A stretch of DNA of 64,000 bases, taken from positions 1 to 64,000 of the forward strand of contig NZ_CP040174.1 of NCBI RefSeq assembly GCF_007858535.1, in the 5' to 3' direction. Positions 17,205-25,507 of this stretch are shown one piece after another. Positions within the stretch are counted from its first letter, which is position 1. The number at the start of each line of letters is the position of its first letter. The translations under genes and the position numbers were made by a program. The notes beneath the pieces are model-generated. The model made no database searches. It was given only the letters and a program-made list of their open reading frames with translations, and had not been told where the DNA came from. This stretch comes from Arthrobacter sp. UKPF54-2 (GTDB lineage: Bacteria > Actinomycetota > Actinomycetes > Actinomycetales > Micrococcaceae).

Positions 17205-17220
17205 CCTAGCCGCAGCTAGG
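17205..17220 (-). terminator. Short hairpin and T run at the end of pyrH
   Basis: On the minus strand CCTAGC-TGCG-GCTAGG is followed by ATGTTTTTAGG. The stem includes the pyrH stop codon. It is a weak intrinsic terminator or attenuator between pyrH and frr. Confidence 0.5.
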
Positions 17221-17953
17221 GGGTGACGACGGTGCCCAGGTCCTCGCCGCGGATGGCCCGAGTGACGTTGCCTTCACCCTCCATGCCGAACACCACCATG
17301 GTCAGGTTGTTGTCCTTGCACATCGTCATCGCCGTCTGGTCCATGACCCGGATGTCGCGGCGCAGGGCCTCGTCGTAGCTGAGGCGGTGCAGCTTCTCCG
17401 CCGAGGGGTCCTTTTTCGGGTCCGCGGTGTAAACGCCGTCGACCCCGCTCTTGGCCATCAGGACGACGTCGGCGTGGACCTCCATGGCGCGCTGCGCCGC
17501 GACGGTGTCCGTGGAGAAGTACGGCAGCCCGGCGCCGGCGCCGAAGATCACTACGCGGCCCTTTTCCATGTGGCGGATGGCGCGGCGCGGGATGTAGGCC
17601 TCGGCCACCTGGCCCATGGTGATGGCGCTCTGCACGCGGGTTTCCACGCCGGCCTGTTCCAGGAAGTCCTGGAGGGCGAGGCAGTTCATCACGGTGCCTA
17701 GCATTCCCATGTAGTCCGCGCGGGAGCGGTCCATGCCGCTCTGGGACAGTTCGGCGCCGCGGAAGAAGTTCCCGCCGCCGACGACGATGGCGACCTCGAC
17801 GTCCGGGACGGCCGCTGCGATCTGCTTGGCTACCCCGCGGACGGTATCCGGGTCAACGCCCAGTTTGCCGCCGCCGAAGACCTCGCCGGAAAGCTTCAAG
17901 AGTACGCGGCGCCGGGTCTTCTTTGGCTGGGCAGAATTGTTGACGGTATCCAT
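17216..17953 (-). CDS. pyrH: Uridylate kinase
   Basis: Phosphorylates UMP to UDP; bacterial hexameric type of the amino-acid-kinase fold. 245 residues from the chosen start. Conserved parts: [51 protein letters not shown] and the nucleotide-binding [20 protein letters not shown] chose the ATG at 17953 because GGAAGG lies 4 bases upstream; the longer frame to 18046 adds 31 residues with no family match. Lies between tsf and frr as in most bacteria. Confidence 0.95.
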   Translation of the reverse strand: MDTVNNSAQPKKTRRRVLLKLSGEVFGGGKLGVDPDTVRGVAKQIAAAVPDVEVAIVVGGGNFFRGAELSQSGMDRSRADYMGMLGTVMNCLALQDFLEQAGVETRVQSAITMGQVAEAYIPRRAIRHMEKGRVVIFGAGAGLPYFSTDTVAAQRAMEVHADVVLMAKSGVDGVYTADPKKDPSAEKLHRLSYDEALRRDIRVMDQTAMTMCKDNNLTMVVFGMEGEGNVTRAIRGEDLGTVVTP

Positions 17954-18048
17954 GGTGCCTTCCCGTTGGTGAGCTCTGAAAAAGGGTATCGTGCCGTGGA
18001 CCAAAGGCAGTATTCGGCCTGAGTGGCCCGCGTTTTGCGGGTGCATGC

Positions 18049-18079
18049 AAAAGGGGTGGCCACCGCAGTGACCACCCCC
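18049..18079 (-). terminator. Terminator after tsf
   Basis: Minus-strand hairpin GGGGTGGTCAC-TGCG-GTGGCCACCCC followed by TTTTGC, directly downstream of the tsf stop. Typical intrinsic terminator for the rpsB-tsf unit. Confidence 0.8.
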
Positions 18080-18093
18080 TCAGCGGAGCTTAC

Positions 18094-18930
18094 TTAGGAA
18101 CCGACGCGGAAACGCGTGAAGGCTTTAGCCTTGACGCCGGCCTCTTCGAGGACCTGTGCGACGGACTTCTTGGCGTCCTTGGCGAACGCCTGGTCAACGA
18201 GGACCTCGCCCTTGTAGAAGCCGGTCACGCGGCCTTCCACAATCTTGGTCATCGCTGCCTCGGGCTTGCCCTCGGCCTTGGCGGTTTCCTCGGCGATGCG
18301 GCGCTCGGACTCGACCAGCTCGGACGGAACGTCCTCGCGGGTCAGGTAGTTCGGGGCCATCGCGGCGATGTGCACGGCGACGTCGTGGGCGGCGGTGGAG
18401 GCGGCTTCGCCTTCGCCGTCAACGGCGAACAGCACGCCGACCTGGGCCGGGAGGTCCTTGGAGGTCTTGTGCAGGTACGCGTCGACCGTGGGGGCCTCGA
18501 TGCGGGCAATGCGGCGGACGACGACCTTCTCGCCCAGCACTGCGCCTTCTTCGATGACAACCTCGGAGAGCGGCTTGCCGTCGACGTCGGTGGCCAGCAG
18601 GGTGTCGAGGTCGGCAGCGCCGGACTCAACAGCAACAGCCAGCACCTTGTCGGCGAGCTGGATGAACTTGTCAGCCTTGGCGACGAAGTCGGTCTCGCAG
18701 TTGACCTCGATCATCACGCCGACGCCGCCGTCGACCTTGGCAGCAACCAGGCCTTCTGCGGTGGAGCGGCCTTCGCGCTTGGTAGCGCCCTTGAGGCCCT
18801 TGATGCGGATGATTTCGATGGCCTTCTCGGCGTCACCGTTGGCTTCGTCAAGAGCCTTCTTGACATCCATCATGCCGGCGCCGGTGCGCTCGCGCAGAGC
18901 CTTGATATCAGCGGCAGTGTAGTTCGCCAT
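18094..18930 (-). CDS. tsf: Translation elongation factor Ts
   Basis: Nucleotide exchange factor for EF-Tu. 278 residues. The N-terminal UBA-like domain reads NYTAADIKALRERTGAGMMD then VKKALDEANGDAEKAIE. The core carries the conserved EVNCETDFVAKADKF. The ending matches the single-core type found in actinobacteria. Good ribosome-binding site (AGAGGGGTTCAC before ATG). Second gene after rpsB, with an unusual large hairpin between them. Confidence 0.96.
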   Translation of the reverse strand: MANYTAADIKALRERTGAGMMDVKKALDEANGDAEKAIEIIRIKGLKGATKREGRSTAEGLVAAKVDGGVGVMIEVNCETDFVAKADKFIQLADKVLAVAVESGAADLDTLLATDVDGKPLSEVVIEEGAVLGEKVVVRRIARIEAPTVDAYLHKTSKDLPAQVGVLFAVDGEGEAASTAAHDVAVHIAAMAPNYLTREDVPSELVESERRIAEETAKAEGKPEAAMTKIVEGRVTGFYKGEVLVDQAFAKDAKKSVAQVLEEAGVKAKAFTRFRVGS

Positions 18931-18968
18931 GTGAACCCCTCTGTCTAGAAATTTGTGTGGTGTACGGA

Positions 18969-19015
18969 CTGACAGGACGGCCGCCCACCCTGGGGGTGGG
19001 CCGCCATCCTGTCAG
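18969..19015 (-). repeat. Large hairpin between rpsB and tsf
   Basis: Inverted repeat with 21-base arms (CTGACAGGATGGCGGCCCACC against its near-complement, two non-Watson-Crick positions of which one is a G-T) around a 5-base loop. It lies in the 147-bp rpsB-tsf gap and has no T run, so it looks more like an RNA processing or attenuation element than a full terminator. Confidence 0.6.
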
Positions 19016-19077
19016 TACCCCTCGCGCCCCGGGCAACTGCCTGCGGCGCTTGGGGAGATCCAGATTTATTTGTCTGA

Positions 19078-19962
19078 CTACTTGGCTTCGTCGGCGGCCG
19101 GAGCAGCTTCGGCGGCCGGAGCCTCTTCGGCGGCGGGAGCCTCGGCGGCTTCCGGAGCAGCCTCAGCGGCGGCCGGAGCGGCTGCCTCTTCGGCCTTGCT
19201 GCCTTCGAGGAGCTCGCGCTCCCACTCGGCCAGCGGCTCTTCCGGAGCTTCCGTGGTGCCGGTGGCGCGCTGGTTGCGGGCGATCAGGCCCTCAGCAACG
19301 GCGTCGGCGACAACGCGGGTCAGCAGGTTGACGGAGCGGATGGCGTCGTCGTTGCCCGGGATCGGGAAATCGACTTCGTCCGGATCGCAGTTGGTGTCCA
19401 GGATGGCAACCACCGGGATGTTCAGCTTCTTGGCCTCGTCAACGGCGAGGTGTTCCTTCTTGGTGTCGACAACCCAGAGGAGCGAAGGCGCCTTGGTCAG
19501 GTTGCGGATACCGCCGAGGTTGGTCTCCAGCTTGGTCAGCTCGCGGCGAAGGAGCAGCAGTTCCTTCTTGGTGTAAGCGGAACCGGCGACGTCGTCGAAG
19601 TCGATCTCTTCGAGTTCCTTCATGCGCTGGATGCGCTTGGAGACCGTCTGGAAGTTGGTCAGCATACCGCCGAGCCAACGCTGGTTGACGTACGGCTGGC
19701 CAACGCGGGTGGCCTGCTCGGCGATGGCTTCCTGTGCCTGCTTCTTGGTGCCGACGAAGAGGACGGTGCCGCCGTGTGCAACGGTGGCCTTCACGAACTC
19801 GTAGGCACGGTCGATGTAGGACAGCGACTGCTGCAGGTCAATGATGTAGATGCCGTTGCGCTCCGTGAAGATGAAACGCTTCATCTTCGGGTTCCAACGA
19901 CGGGTCTGGTGTCCAAAGTGGACGCCGCTGTCAAGCAGCTGGCGCATAGTTACGACGGGCAT
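19078..19962 (-). CDS. rpsB: 30S ribosomal protein S2
   Basis: Small-subunit ribosomal protein. 294 residues; the S2 core occupies about 1-235, with [20 protein letters not shown] at the N-terminus and [20 protein letters not shown] near the end. A C-terminal Ala/Glu-rich tail of about 45 residues (repeats of [16 protein letters not shown] type) is common in Micrococcaceae. The ribosome-binding site GGAAGGAG is strong. It is preceded by a long structured leader. Divergent from the M23 peptidase gene. Confidence 0.96.
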   Translation of the reverse strand: MPVVTMRQLLDSGVHFGHQTRRWNPKMKRFIFTERNGIYIIDLQQSLSYIDRAYEFVKATVAHGGTVLFVGTKKQAQEAIAEQATRVGQPYVNQRWLGGMLTNFQTVSKRIQRMKELEEIDFDDVAGSAYTKKELLLLRRELTKLETNLGGIRNLTKAPSLLWVVDTKKEHLAVDEAKKLNIPVVAILDTNCDPDEVDFPIPGNDDAIRSVNLLTRVVADAVAEGLIARNQRATGTTEAPEEPLAEWERELLEGSKAEEAAAPAAAEAAPEAAEAPAAEEAPAAEAAPAADEAK

Positions 19963-20257
19963 GCCGACGCTCCTTCCGGCAGGTCATTCATGAGAGAGCC
20001 CACGGCTCTCTTACCCTGCCAATAGTTGACGGTTATTTAGCTTCACCCGGTCGGGTGTTGCTCCTGGTATCCACCGCACCCCTCATCCGGACCCGGGGGG
20101 CCGGACCGTAAGAGGCGCAGTCCTCCATACCCGGAAGCCGGGCTTCGGACAGGGAGGGCTGGATACGCGTAGTCAGCCACTGCTCCCGCACTCCTGAATG
20201 AGACGTGCTGCTTGTGTCCGCGTCAGCGGACTAGGCATGAGGGCACAGCAAACTGCT
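19963..20257 (-). promoter_or_regulatory. Structured rpsB leader
   Basis: Gene-free stretch of about 295 bases between the probable rpsB transcription start and its ATG. On the minus strand it contains several hairpin-forming repeats: CCGAAGCCCGG/CCGGGT-like pairs near 20125-20145, GGTCCGG/CCGGGTCCGGA near 20086-20105, CACCCGACCGGGTG near 20046-20060 and GAGAGCC-GTG-GGCTCTC at 19990-20012. Ribosomal-protein operons often carry autoregulatory leaders; whether this one binds S2 is inference. Confidence 0.45.
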
Positions 20258-20263
20258 CCACCA

Positions 20264-20269
20264 AGTGTA
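20264..20269 (-). promoter_or_regulatory. -10 box TACACT for rpsB
   Basis: TACACT on the minus strand, preceded by TGTAG, is a good -10 hexamer placed about 300 bases before the rpsB start. No clear -35 box. The stretch 20270-20392 shows nothing else recognisable except weak upstream sequence for the divergent peptidase gene. Confidence 0.4.
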
Positions 20270-20392
20270 CTACAGCGGACCTGCACGGAAGGACGGTTTC
20301 CGGGCGGTCCCGGCACCTGAAATCCAGGGCGGAAATCCACATAGGCCCACCGGGATCTTCCCCGTCGAGGCTGGCCGGCCGAGGCTGGCGTT

Positions 20393-20911
20393 ATGAGGGT
20401 TTCCATCGTCCCGGCAGCGCTGCTGCTTATGCTCGCGCCGGCGCAGGCTGCGCCGCCGGCTTCCCCGGCCGGCGGCTGGAGCTGGCCGCTCTCCCCCAAG
20501 CCCGCCCTGCTGCGCGCGTTCGACCCGCCGGAGCGGCCTTGGCTCAGCGGGCACCGCGGGGTGGACCTGCGGGCACCATACGACGGCGCCACCGTCTCCG
20601 CCCCGGCGGCCGGCACCGTCAGCTTTGTGGGCGTCGTGGTGGACCGCCCGGTGGTGACTATCGACCACGGCAACGGCCTGCGGAGCAGCTTCGAACCCGT
20701 GGACAGCACGCTCCGGCCCGGCGACGCCGTGGCCAAGGGGGCCGTGCTGGGACGGTCGCTGCCCGGGCACTGCGGCGCGGCACCCTGCGTGCACTGGGGT
20801 GTCCGTCGCGGCGAGGTGTACCTGAATCCGCTGGCCTTCGTGATGGACCTGCGGCCCTCCATCCTGCTTCCCCCCGTGCGCCCCGGGGCGGGGCCGGGCG
20901 GTTCGGGATGA
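20393..20911 (+). CDS. Secreted M23-family peptidase (peptidoglycan hydrolase-like)
   Basis: Short secreted zinc metallopeptidase of 172 residues. Signal peptide at 1-19 (MRVSIVPAALLLMLAPAQA). The M23/LytM domain covers about 45-150 with the zinc ligands in HRGVDLRAP (H54, D58) and the second motif as CVHWGVRRGEVYLNP, where the conserved HxH appears as HWG. That second motif (LHxGxR-like) is common in actinobacterial M23 proteins, but activity against peptidoglycan is not certain. It has no N-terminal coiled coil or LysM domain, so it is a minimal M23 unit. GAGG precedes the ATG at good distance. Confidence 0.82.
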   Translation: MRVSIVPAALLLMLAPAQAAPPASPAGGWSWPLSPKPALLRAFDPPERPWLSGHRGVDLRAPYDGATVSAPAAGTVSFVGVVVDRPVVTIDHGNGLRSSFEPVDSTLRPGDAVAKGAVLGRSLPGHCGAAPCVHWGVRRGEVYLNPLAFVMDLRPSILLPPVRPGAGPGGSG

Positions 20912-20998
20912 AGGGCCGCGAGGCTGCTGCGGGAATCGGCCGGCGTGGACCGCCGGGCCGCCCCGTGTTTGGGCAGCGTCTGCAGAGACGCGTGCCGT

Positions 20999-22189
20999 TT
21001 AGACGATGGCTGAGATTCCGGTGATGGCCCGGCCGGTGACGAGGGTATTGATCTCGTGGGTGCCTTCGTAGGAGTAGATCGCCTCGGCGTCGGAGAAGAC
21101 CTTGGCCATTTCGTAGTCCGTGACGATGCCGTTGCCGCCGAGGAGGCTGCGTCCGATGGCGACGCTTTCGCGCATACGTGCGGTGGTGAAGGCCTTGGCC
21201 AGGGCGGACTGCTCGTCCTTGGCCTCGCCGGCGTCCTCGAGCTGGGAGAGGCGGACCATCATGCCCATCGAGCTGACGGCGTTGCCGAGGATCTGGACGA
21301 GCTGGTGCTGGACCAGCTGGAAGGAGGCGATCGGGCGGCCGAACTGGCTGCGCTCGACGGCGTAGCGGCGGGCGACGTCGAACGCGGCGAGCTGCTGGCC
21401 CACCGCCTGCCAGGCGACGGCCAGGCGGGTAACTTTGAGGACCTTGTTGGTGTCGCGGAAGCTGTTGGCGTTGGCCAGCTTGAAGAAGTCCGGCACCACA
21501 ACGTTTTCCAGGGTGATGTCGGCGTTCTGGACCGTGCGCAGCGAGATCTTGTTCTCGATCTTGGTGGCGCTGTAGCCTTCGGTCTTGGTGTCCACGAGGA
21601 AGCCCTTGACCTGGTTGTCGGCAAGGTCGCGGGCGTAGATGACCACCCAGTCGGAGAAGGTGGCGTTGCCGATCCAGCGCTTGGCGCCGTTAAGGATCCA
21701 GCTGTCGCCCTCACGCCGGGCCGTGGTGCGGGTGCCGCCGGCGACATCGGAGCCGCCGAGGGGTTCGGTCAGGCCGAAGGCGCCGATCTTCTTCAGCGAG
21801 TAGATGTCCGGCAGCCATGCCTCCTGCTGCTCCTGCGACGCGAGCGCCTCGATCGAGCCGGTGAAGAGCCCGTCGTGCACCCCCATGAAGGTGGCGATCG
21901 ACGTGTCGGCGCGGGTCGCTTCGGCGTGCAGGATGCCGGCGAAGAGGTTGGAGTAGCCCTGGCGCTTGACCGGGCTGACCAGGTCGATTTCCGCCAGTTT
22001 GGGAATGAGTTCCATCGGGAACTCGGCGCGGTTCCAGCAGTCCACGGCGATCGGCTTGACCTCACGCGCCAGGAACTCGCGGACCTCCGCCAGCCGGTCC
22101 TGCTCCTTGCCGCTGAGCAGCTGCTCGAAGGCGAAGAAGTCGCCGTCGGCGTAGGGCAGGTTGTTGATGTCGATTGCAGCTTTGGACAT
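20999..22189 (-). CDS. Acyl-CoA dehydrogenase (glutaryl-CoA dehydrogenase-like)
   Basis: FAD enzyme that introduces an alpha,beta double bond in an acyl-CoA. 396 residues: helical N-domain, beta domain with FGLTEPLGGSDVAGGTRTTA, and C-domain with the catalytic glutamate in SYEGTHEINTLVTGRAITGI. The pattern EGTH then GRAITGI resembles glutaryl-CoA dehydrogenases, but the substrate cannot be fixed from sequence. SD sequence GAAGGAACAAC before ATG. Transcribed alone; a perfect 26-bp palindrome lies 54-79 bp upstream, implying control by a TetR-like repressor whose gene is not adjacent. Confidence 0.85.
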   Translation of the reverse strand: MSKAAIDINNLPYADGDFFAFEQLLSGKEQDRLAEVREFLAREVKPIAVDCWNRAEFPMELIPKLAEIDLVSPVKRQGYSNLFAGILHAEATRADTSIATFMGVHDGLFTGSIEALASQEQQEAWLPDIYSLKKIGAFGLTEPLGGSDVAGGTRTTARREGDSWILNGAKRWIGNATFSDWVVIYARDLADNQVKGFLVDTKTEGYSATKIENKISLRTVQNADITLENVVVPDFFKLANANSFRDTNKVLKVTRLAVAWQAVGQQLAAFDVARRYAVERSQFGRPIASFQLVQHQLVQILGNAVSSMGMMVRLSQLEDAGEAKDEQSALAKAFTTARMRESVAIGRSLLGGNGIVTDYEMAKVFSDAEAIYSYEGTHEINTLVTGRAITGISAIV

Positions 22190-22242
22190 GTTGTTCCTTC
22201 ACTCGTGATCAGCGGCGATCAAAAGGGCGCGGGCAGCGCGCC

Positions 22243-22268
22243 GGTATGTTACTCACGAGTAACATACC
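22243..22268. promoter_or_regulatory. Perfect palindromic operator upstream of the acyl-CoA dehydrogenase
   Basis: Arms GGTATGTTACT and AGTAACATACC (11 bases each, perfect) around the 4-base centre CACG. The symmetry and size fit a TetR-family operator. The inner TTACT-CACG-AGTAA core resembles operators of lipid/acyl-CoA regulators, by general knowledge only. Confidence 0.65.
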
Positions 22269-22318
22269 GCAGCTTCCGGCCGGCTGGCAAGTGATCGGGC
22301 CCACGGCGGGGACGGTGC

Positions 22319-22358
22319 AAAAAAGGCCGCAGCCGGCGTGTGAACGCCTGCTGCGGCC
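22319..22358 (-). terminator. Terminator downstream of the CAU tRNA
   Basis: Minus-strand hairpin GGCCGCAGC-A-GGCG ... CGCC-G-GCTGCGGCC followed by TTTTTT. Placed 40 bases after the tRNA 3' end. Confidence 0.85.
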
Positions 22359-22397
22359 CCTGGGCCACGGACGGTGCGGGACATGTCCGCAAGGGTG

Positions 22398-22471
22398 TAG
22401 GGCTACTCGGACTTGAACCGAGGACCTTAGGATTATGAGTCCCGCGCTCTAACCAGCTGAGCTATAGCCCC
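22398..22471 (-). tRNA. tRNA with CAU anticodon (Ile2 or elongator Met)
   Basis: 74-nt cloverleaf. Acceptor GGGGCTA pairs with TAGCCCT (first pair G-T). D arm GCTC/GAGC, anticodon loop CTCATAA (anticodon CAT), T arm CTCGG/CCGAG with TTCAAGT, discriminator A. No encoded CCA. The anticodon stem is weak (C27-A43 mismatch, G28-T42). CAU is read as Met, or as Ile when the C is modified to lysidine. I cannot decide firmly: the weak 27-43 pair would fit tRNA-Ile2, while annotation pipelines would often call it Met. Confidence 0.9.
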
Positions 22472-22570
22472 ATGGGCCGGAGGGTCTGGCCCATTCGGGC
22501 CCGACGGTTCCGGGCAAAAACACTCTAGCAATAGTAGTCGCCCGTGCCCGCGGCATGTGCCGCGGGGCGC

Positions 22571-23767
22571 CTAGACGACGAGGTCGTCGTAGCTGGCGCC
22601 GCGGTAGATGTCCTCGAAGGTCTGCAGGGTGCGCTCGATGCTGTGGCTTTCCACCATGCTGCGGCTCGCCTTGCCCATGGCAGCACGCTCGTCCGCGGGC
22701 AGCGACAGCACACGTTCGATCTTGGCTGCCAGGTCGTCGCTGTCGTTCGGGGTGAACAGGAAGCCGTTCTCGCCGTCGCGCACCAGGTGGGGCAGGGCCA
22801 TGGCGTCGGCCAGCACCACCGGGGTGGAGGCGGACATGGCTTCCAGGGTGACGAGCGACTGCAGTTCGGCGGTGCCGGGCATGCAGAACAGGTCAGCGCT
22901 CAGGTAGGCGCGGCGCAGTTCCTCGTCGCTGGCCAGGCCAAGGAATTTCACCCGGTCCTGCAGGCCGAGGCGTTCGACCTGGGCCTCGAGAGCCGGCCGG
23001 ACCTCGCCGCCGCCGACGATCTTCAGGTGGACGTCCAGCGGGCGCGGAGTCTTGGATACGGCGTCGATGAGGACGTCGATGTGCTTCTCCTCGGCGAGGC
23101 GGCCGACAAACAGCACGGTGGGGCTGGTGTGCTGCACCGCTTCCTCGCCGGGCTGCAGTTCATAGGCGGCCGCGTCGATGCCGTTGGAGAGCGGCAGCAC
23201 CTTGCGCAGGAAGGCGTGCTGGTGCATAGCCTTGGCGGCGAGCGGCGTCGGGGTGGTGACGACGTCGGCCTGTCCCATGACCTTGCCCATGTCGCGCCAG
23301 GAAACCCGGCCCACGATGTCCTTAAACCACTGCGGGAAGGGCAGGAACGGGTTCAGGTTCTCGGGCATAAAGTGGTTGGTCGCCACAATCCGGATGCCGC
23401 GCTTTACCGCCTCGTAGAGGACGTGTTCGCCGATCATGTAGTGGCTCTGGATGTGCACGACGTCGGGCTGGATCCGGTCGAACAGCAGGGCGATTTCCTT
23501 CTTGATCTCCCACGGGAAGGTGATCCGGAAGTATTCGTGGGTCGGCACCGAGTGTGAGCGGAGGCGGTGCACGGTGGCCTCGTCGCGGAATTCGCTGAAG
23601 CTTTTGCCCTTGCCGGGCCGGCAGGCGAGGACGTGGACGTTGTGGCCGCGCCCGGTCATGCCCTTGGCCAGGCGGTAGCCGAACTGCGCCGCACCGTTGA
23701 CGTCCGGCGGGTAGGTGTCCGCGGCAATCAGGATGGTGAGCGGTTTGTCGTTCTTGGGCATGGTCAC
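22571..23767 (-). CDS. GT4-family glycosyltransferase
   Basis: 398-residue GT-B fold glycosyltransferase. The N-terminal domain begins LTILIAADTYPPDVNGAAQF and contains PDVVHIQSHYMIGEHVLYEA. The C-terminal donor-binding domain has LFVGRLAEEKHIDVLIDAV and the E-x7-E motif in PGTAELQSLVTLEAMS. The pattern resembles diacylglycerol or phosphatidylinositol glycosyl/mannosyltransferases of actinobacteria. The next genes downstream are a transporter and a CDP-alcohol phosphatidyltransferase, which fits glycolipid or cell-envelope synthesis. Acceptor and sugar are not determinable here. Confidence 0.85.
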   Translation of the reverse strand: MTMPKNDKPLTILIAADTYPPDVNGAAQFGYRLAKGMTGRGHNVHVLACRPGKGKSFSEFRDEATVHRLRSHSVPTHEYFRITFPWEIKKEIALLFDRIQPDVVHIQSHYMIGEHVLYEAVKRGIRIVATNHFMPENLNPFLPFPQWFKDIVGRVSWRDMGKVMGQADVVTTPTPLAAKAMHQHAFLRKVLPLSNGIDAAAYELQPGEEAVQHTSPTVLFVGRLAEEKHIDVLIDAVSKTPRPLDVHLKIVGGGEVRPALEAQVERLGLQDRVKFLGLASDEELRRAYLSADLFCMPGTAELQSLVTLEAMSASTPVVLADAMALPHLVRDGENGFLFTPNDSDDLAAKIERVLSLPADERAAMGKASRSMVESHSIERTLQTFEDIYRGASYDDLVV

Positions 23768-23827
23768 GGGGATAGCTCCTGGTGGTCACGGTGCGGTCAG
23801 CGGGTCCTGAGGTGGCCGGCTGGCCGG

Positions 23828-23850
23828 GGCGCAGGCGCCGGGCCTGCGCC
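23828..23850 (-). terminator. Hairpin after the DMT transporter gene
   Basis: GGCGCAGGC and GCCTGCGCC, perfect 9-base arms around 5 bases, just downstream of the transporter stop on the minus strand and before the glycosyltransferase gene. No T run, so it is a weak terminator candidate. Confidence 0.45.
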
Positions 23851-23869
23851 TAAAGTCTGTGGCGCCGCC

Positions 23870-24775
23870 CTAGGACACCCGTCCCGCGGCCTTGCGCGCG
23901 TCCTTCTTGCGCTTGGTGACCTCGGGGTGGTGCCGGGAAAGGGCGATCACTCCCACGATAGCAAGGGATGCGGCCGCACCCATGGCAATCGCCGTGACGG
24001 CGTGGACGTCGGACCGTAGTTCGCCCAGGATCACAATGCCGATGGCGATGCCGATAATCGGGTCGATCACGGTTAGTCCTGCGATGACGAGGTCGGGCGG
24101 CCCGCCCGAGTAGGCACTCTGGACGAACCACGATCCCAGCCCGCCGGCGGCCGCCATCGCCACCAGCGTGTACCACTGCACATTGAGCAGGAACAGCCCG
24201 TTGGGATCGAGGAGGTGTTTGCCGATGATGCGGGTCAGCACTGCCACGAAGCCAAAGAGGACCCCGGCACCAAGGATGTAGACGAAGGCGCTCATCCGGT
24301 GCTTGAACATCAGCGCCAGGGTGCCGAAGAGGCCAACGGCCAGGGCCAGCAGCAGCACGATGGTCAGTTCGTCGGAGCCGCTGACGTGGTGGTTCTCCTG
24401 GGTGACGTTCACCGCGAGGATCACGAACAAGGCCGAGCCGGTGACGCAGGCGCTGATGGCCACGACCGTGGCCCGGTTCATGCTGAGCCCCTGGTCCTTC
24501 GCGTTGATGATGGTGGTGATGACCAGGGCGATCGCCCCGATCGGCTGCACCACCGTGAGGGGAGCCGAGACGAGGGCGACGGCGTTCATCGCCGTCCCGG
24601 TGCCGAGCAGCAGCAGGCCGAGAACCCAGCGGGGGTTCCGGAGCAGGCGCAGCAGCCCGTGCGAGCTGAGCGCCAGGCCGCCGGTGTCCGCTTTAACCGC
24701 GCTCCCTTGGCGCTGGGCGCCGAAGGCGAGGAAGAAGGCGCCCGCCACCGCCAGCAGGACGGCAAACCAGACCAT
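23870..24775 (-). CDS. DMT-superfamily (NIPA-like) transporter
   Basis: 301-residue membrane protein with nine to ten helices: MVWFAVLLAVAGAFFLAFGA at the start, VVQPIGAIALVITTIINA, and a repeat-like second half, GLTVIDPIIGIAIGIVILGE. The layout fits the DMT superfamily, closest in appearance to Mg-transporter NIPA-type members. The substrate is unknown. The ATG shares one base with the upstream phosphatidyltransferase stop (TGATG), so the two are translationally linked; a longer open frame extends upstream only through that gene. Confidence 0.75.
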   Translation of the reverse strand: MVWFAVLLAVAGAFFLAFGAQRQGSAVKADTGGLALSSHGLLRLLRNPRWVLGLLLLGTGTAMNAVALVSAPLTVVQPIGAIALVITTIINAKDQGLSMNRATVVAISACVTGSALFVILAVNVTQENHHVSGSDELTIVLLLALAVGLFGTLALMFKHRMSAFVYILGAGVLFGFVAVLTRIIGKHLLDPNGLFLLNVQWYTLVAMAAAGGLGSWFVQSAYSGGPPDLVIAGLTVIDPIIGIAIGIVILGELRSDVHAVTAIAMGAAASLAIVGVIALSRHHPEVTKRKKDARKAAGRVS

Positions 24776-25452
24776 CAGCGGTGGCCGCCGTCGTCGTCGG
24801 GGTTCTGCGTCCCGGGCTCCGCAACGGGAGCCGCAGCGGCGGCGATGCCGGCCTTGCGCTCCCGGCCCTTGCGGATGATGGCCCAGAAGTAGTTGTAGGC
24901 CGCGATCCAGTGCCCCACGAGGCCCAGTCCCAGGCAGATCCACGCAGCCACGAAGTAGGAGTCGGTCCCCGCGACTGGCAGCTTGGAGAGCACCAGCAGC
25001 GGCGTGCCGACCAGCAGCAGTGCGGTGCGGATCTTGCCGATCCGGCTGACGGGGAGGTCGGGGTGGCTGCGGAAGTAGAACAGCGAGATGGAGAGCAGCA
25101 CCAGGTCCGGGACCAGCAGGGCGGTCAGGTACCACCATTCGACGACGCCGGCGATCACGAGCGTCACCGCGACCGCGATCAGGGACAGCCGGTCAGCGAT
25201 GGGATCCATGATGCGGCCCAGATTGGACATCTGGTTGAAGCGGCGGGCGATGTAGCCGTCCACCCAGTCGGTGCTTCCCATCACGGCCAGCACGAGCGCG
25301 GCGGTGCCGTATTCCTGCTTGGCCAGGACCAGCCAGATAAAAAGCGGGACGCCCAGGAACCGCACCACGGTCAGCAGGTTGGGGACCGTGAAGACGACGT
25401 CGTGATGGATCTGGGACTGCCCGGGGCGTGCCCCGGCGCCGATGAACTTCAT
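24775..25452 (-). CDS. CDP-alcohol phosphatidyltransferase family protein
   Basis: Membrane enzyme that joins a CDP-activated lipid to an alcohol, such as glycerol phosphate or phosphatidylglycerol. 225 residues, about six helices. The complete motif D-x2-DG-x2-AR-x8-G-x3-D-x3-D is present in DWVDGYIARRFNQ followed by NLGRIMDPIADRL. I chose the ATG at 25452 (AAAGGGGG upstream); the frame extends to 25542 without family match. In actinobacteria this type includes cardiolipin and PGP synthases; which one this is cannot be decided by eye. Confidence 0.85.
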   Translation of the reverse strand: MKFIGAGARPGQSQIHHDVVFTVPNLLTVVRFLGVPLFIWLVLAKQEYGTAALVLAVMGSTDWVDGYIARRFNQMSNLGRIMDPIADRLSLIAVAVTLVIAGVVEWWYLTALLVPDLVLLSISLFYFRSHPDLPVSRIGKIRTALLLVGTPLLVLSKLPVAGTDSYFVAAWICLGLGLVGHWIAAYNYFWAIIRKGRERKAGIAAAAAPVAEPGTQNPDDDGGHR

Positions 25453-25507
25453 CAGTTCCCCCTTTCCACAGCCGGCAACGAGTGAGCGTCGGAGTTCAGG
25501 GTGTTGC

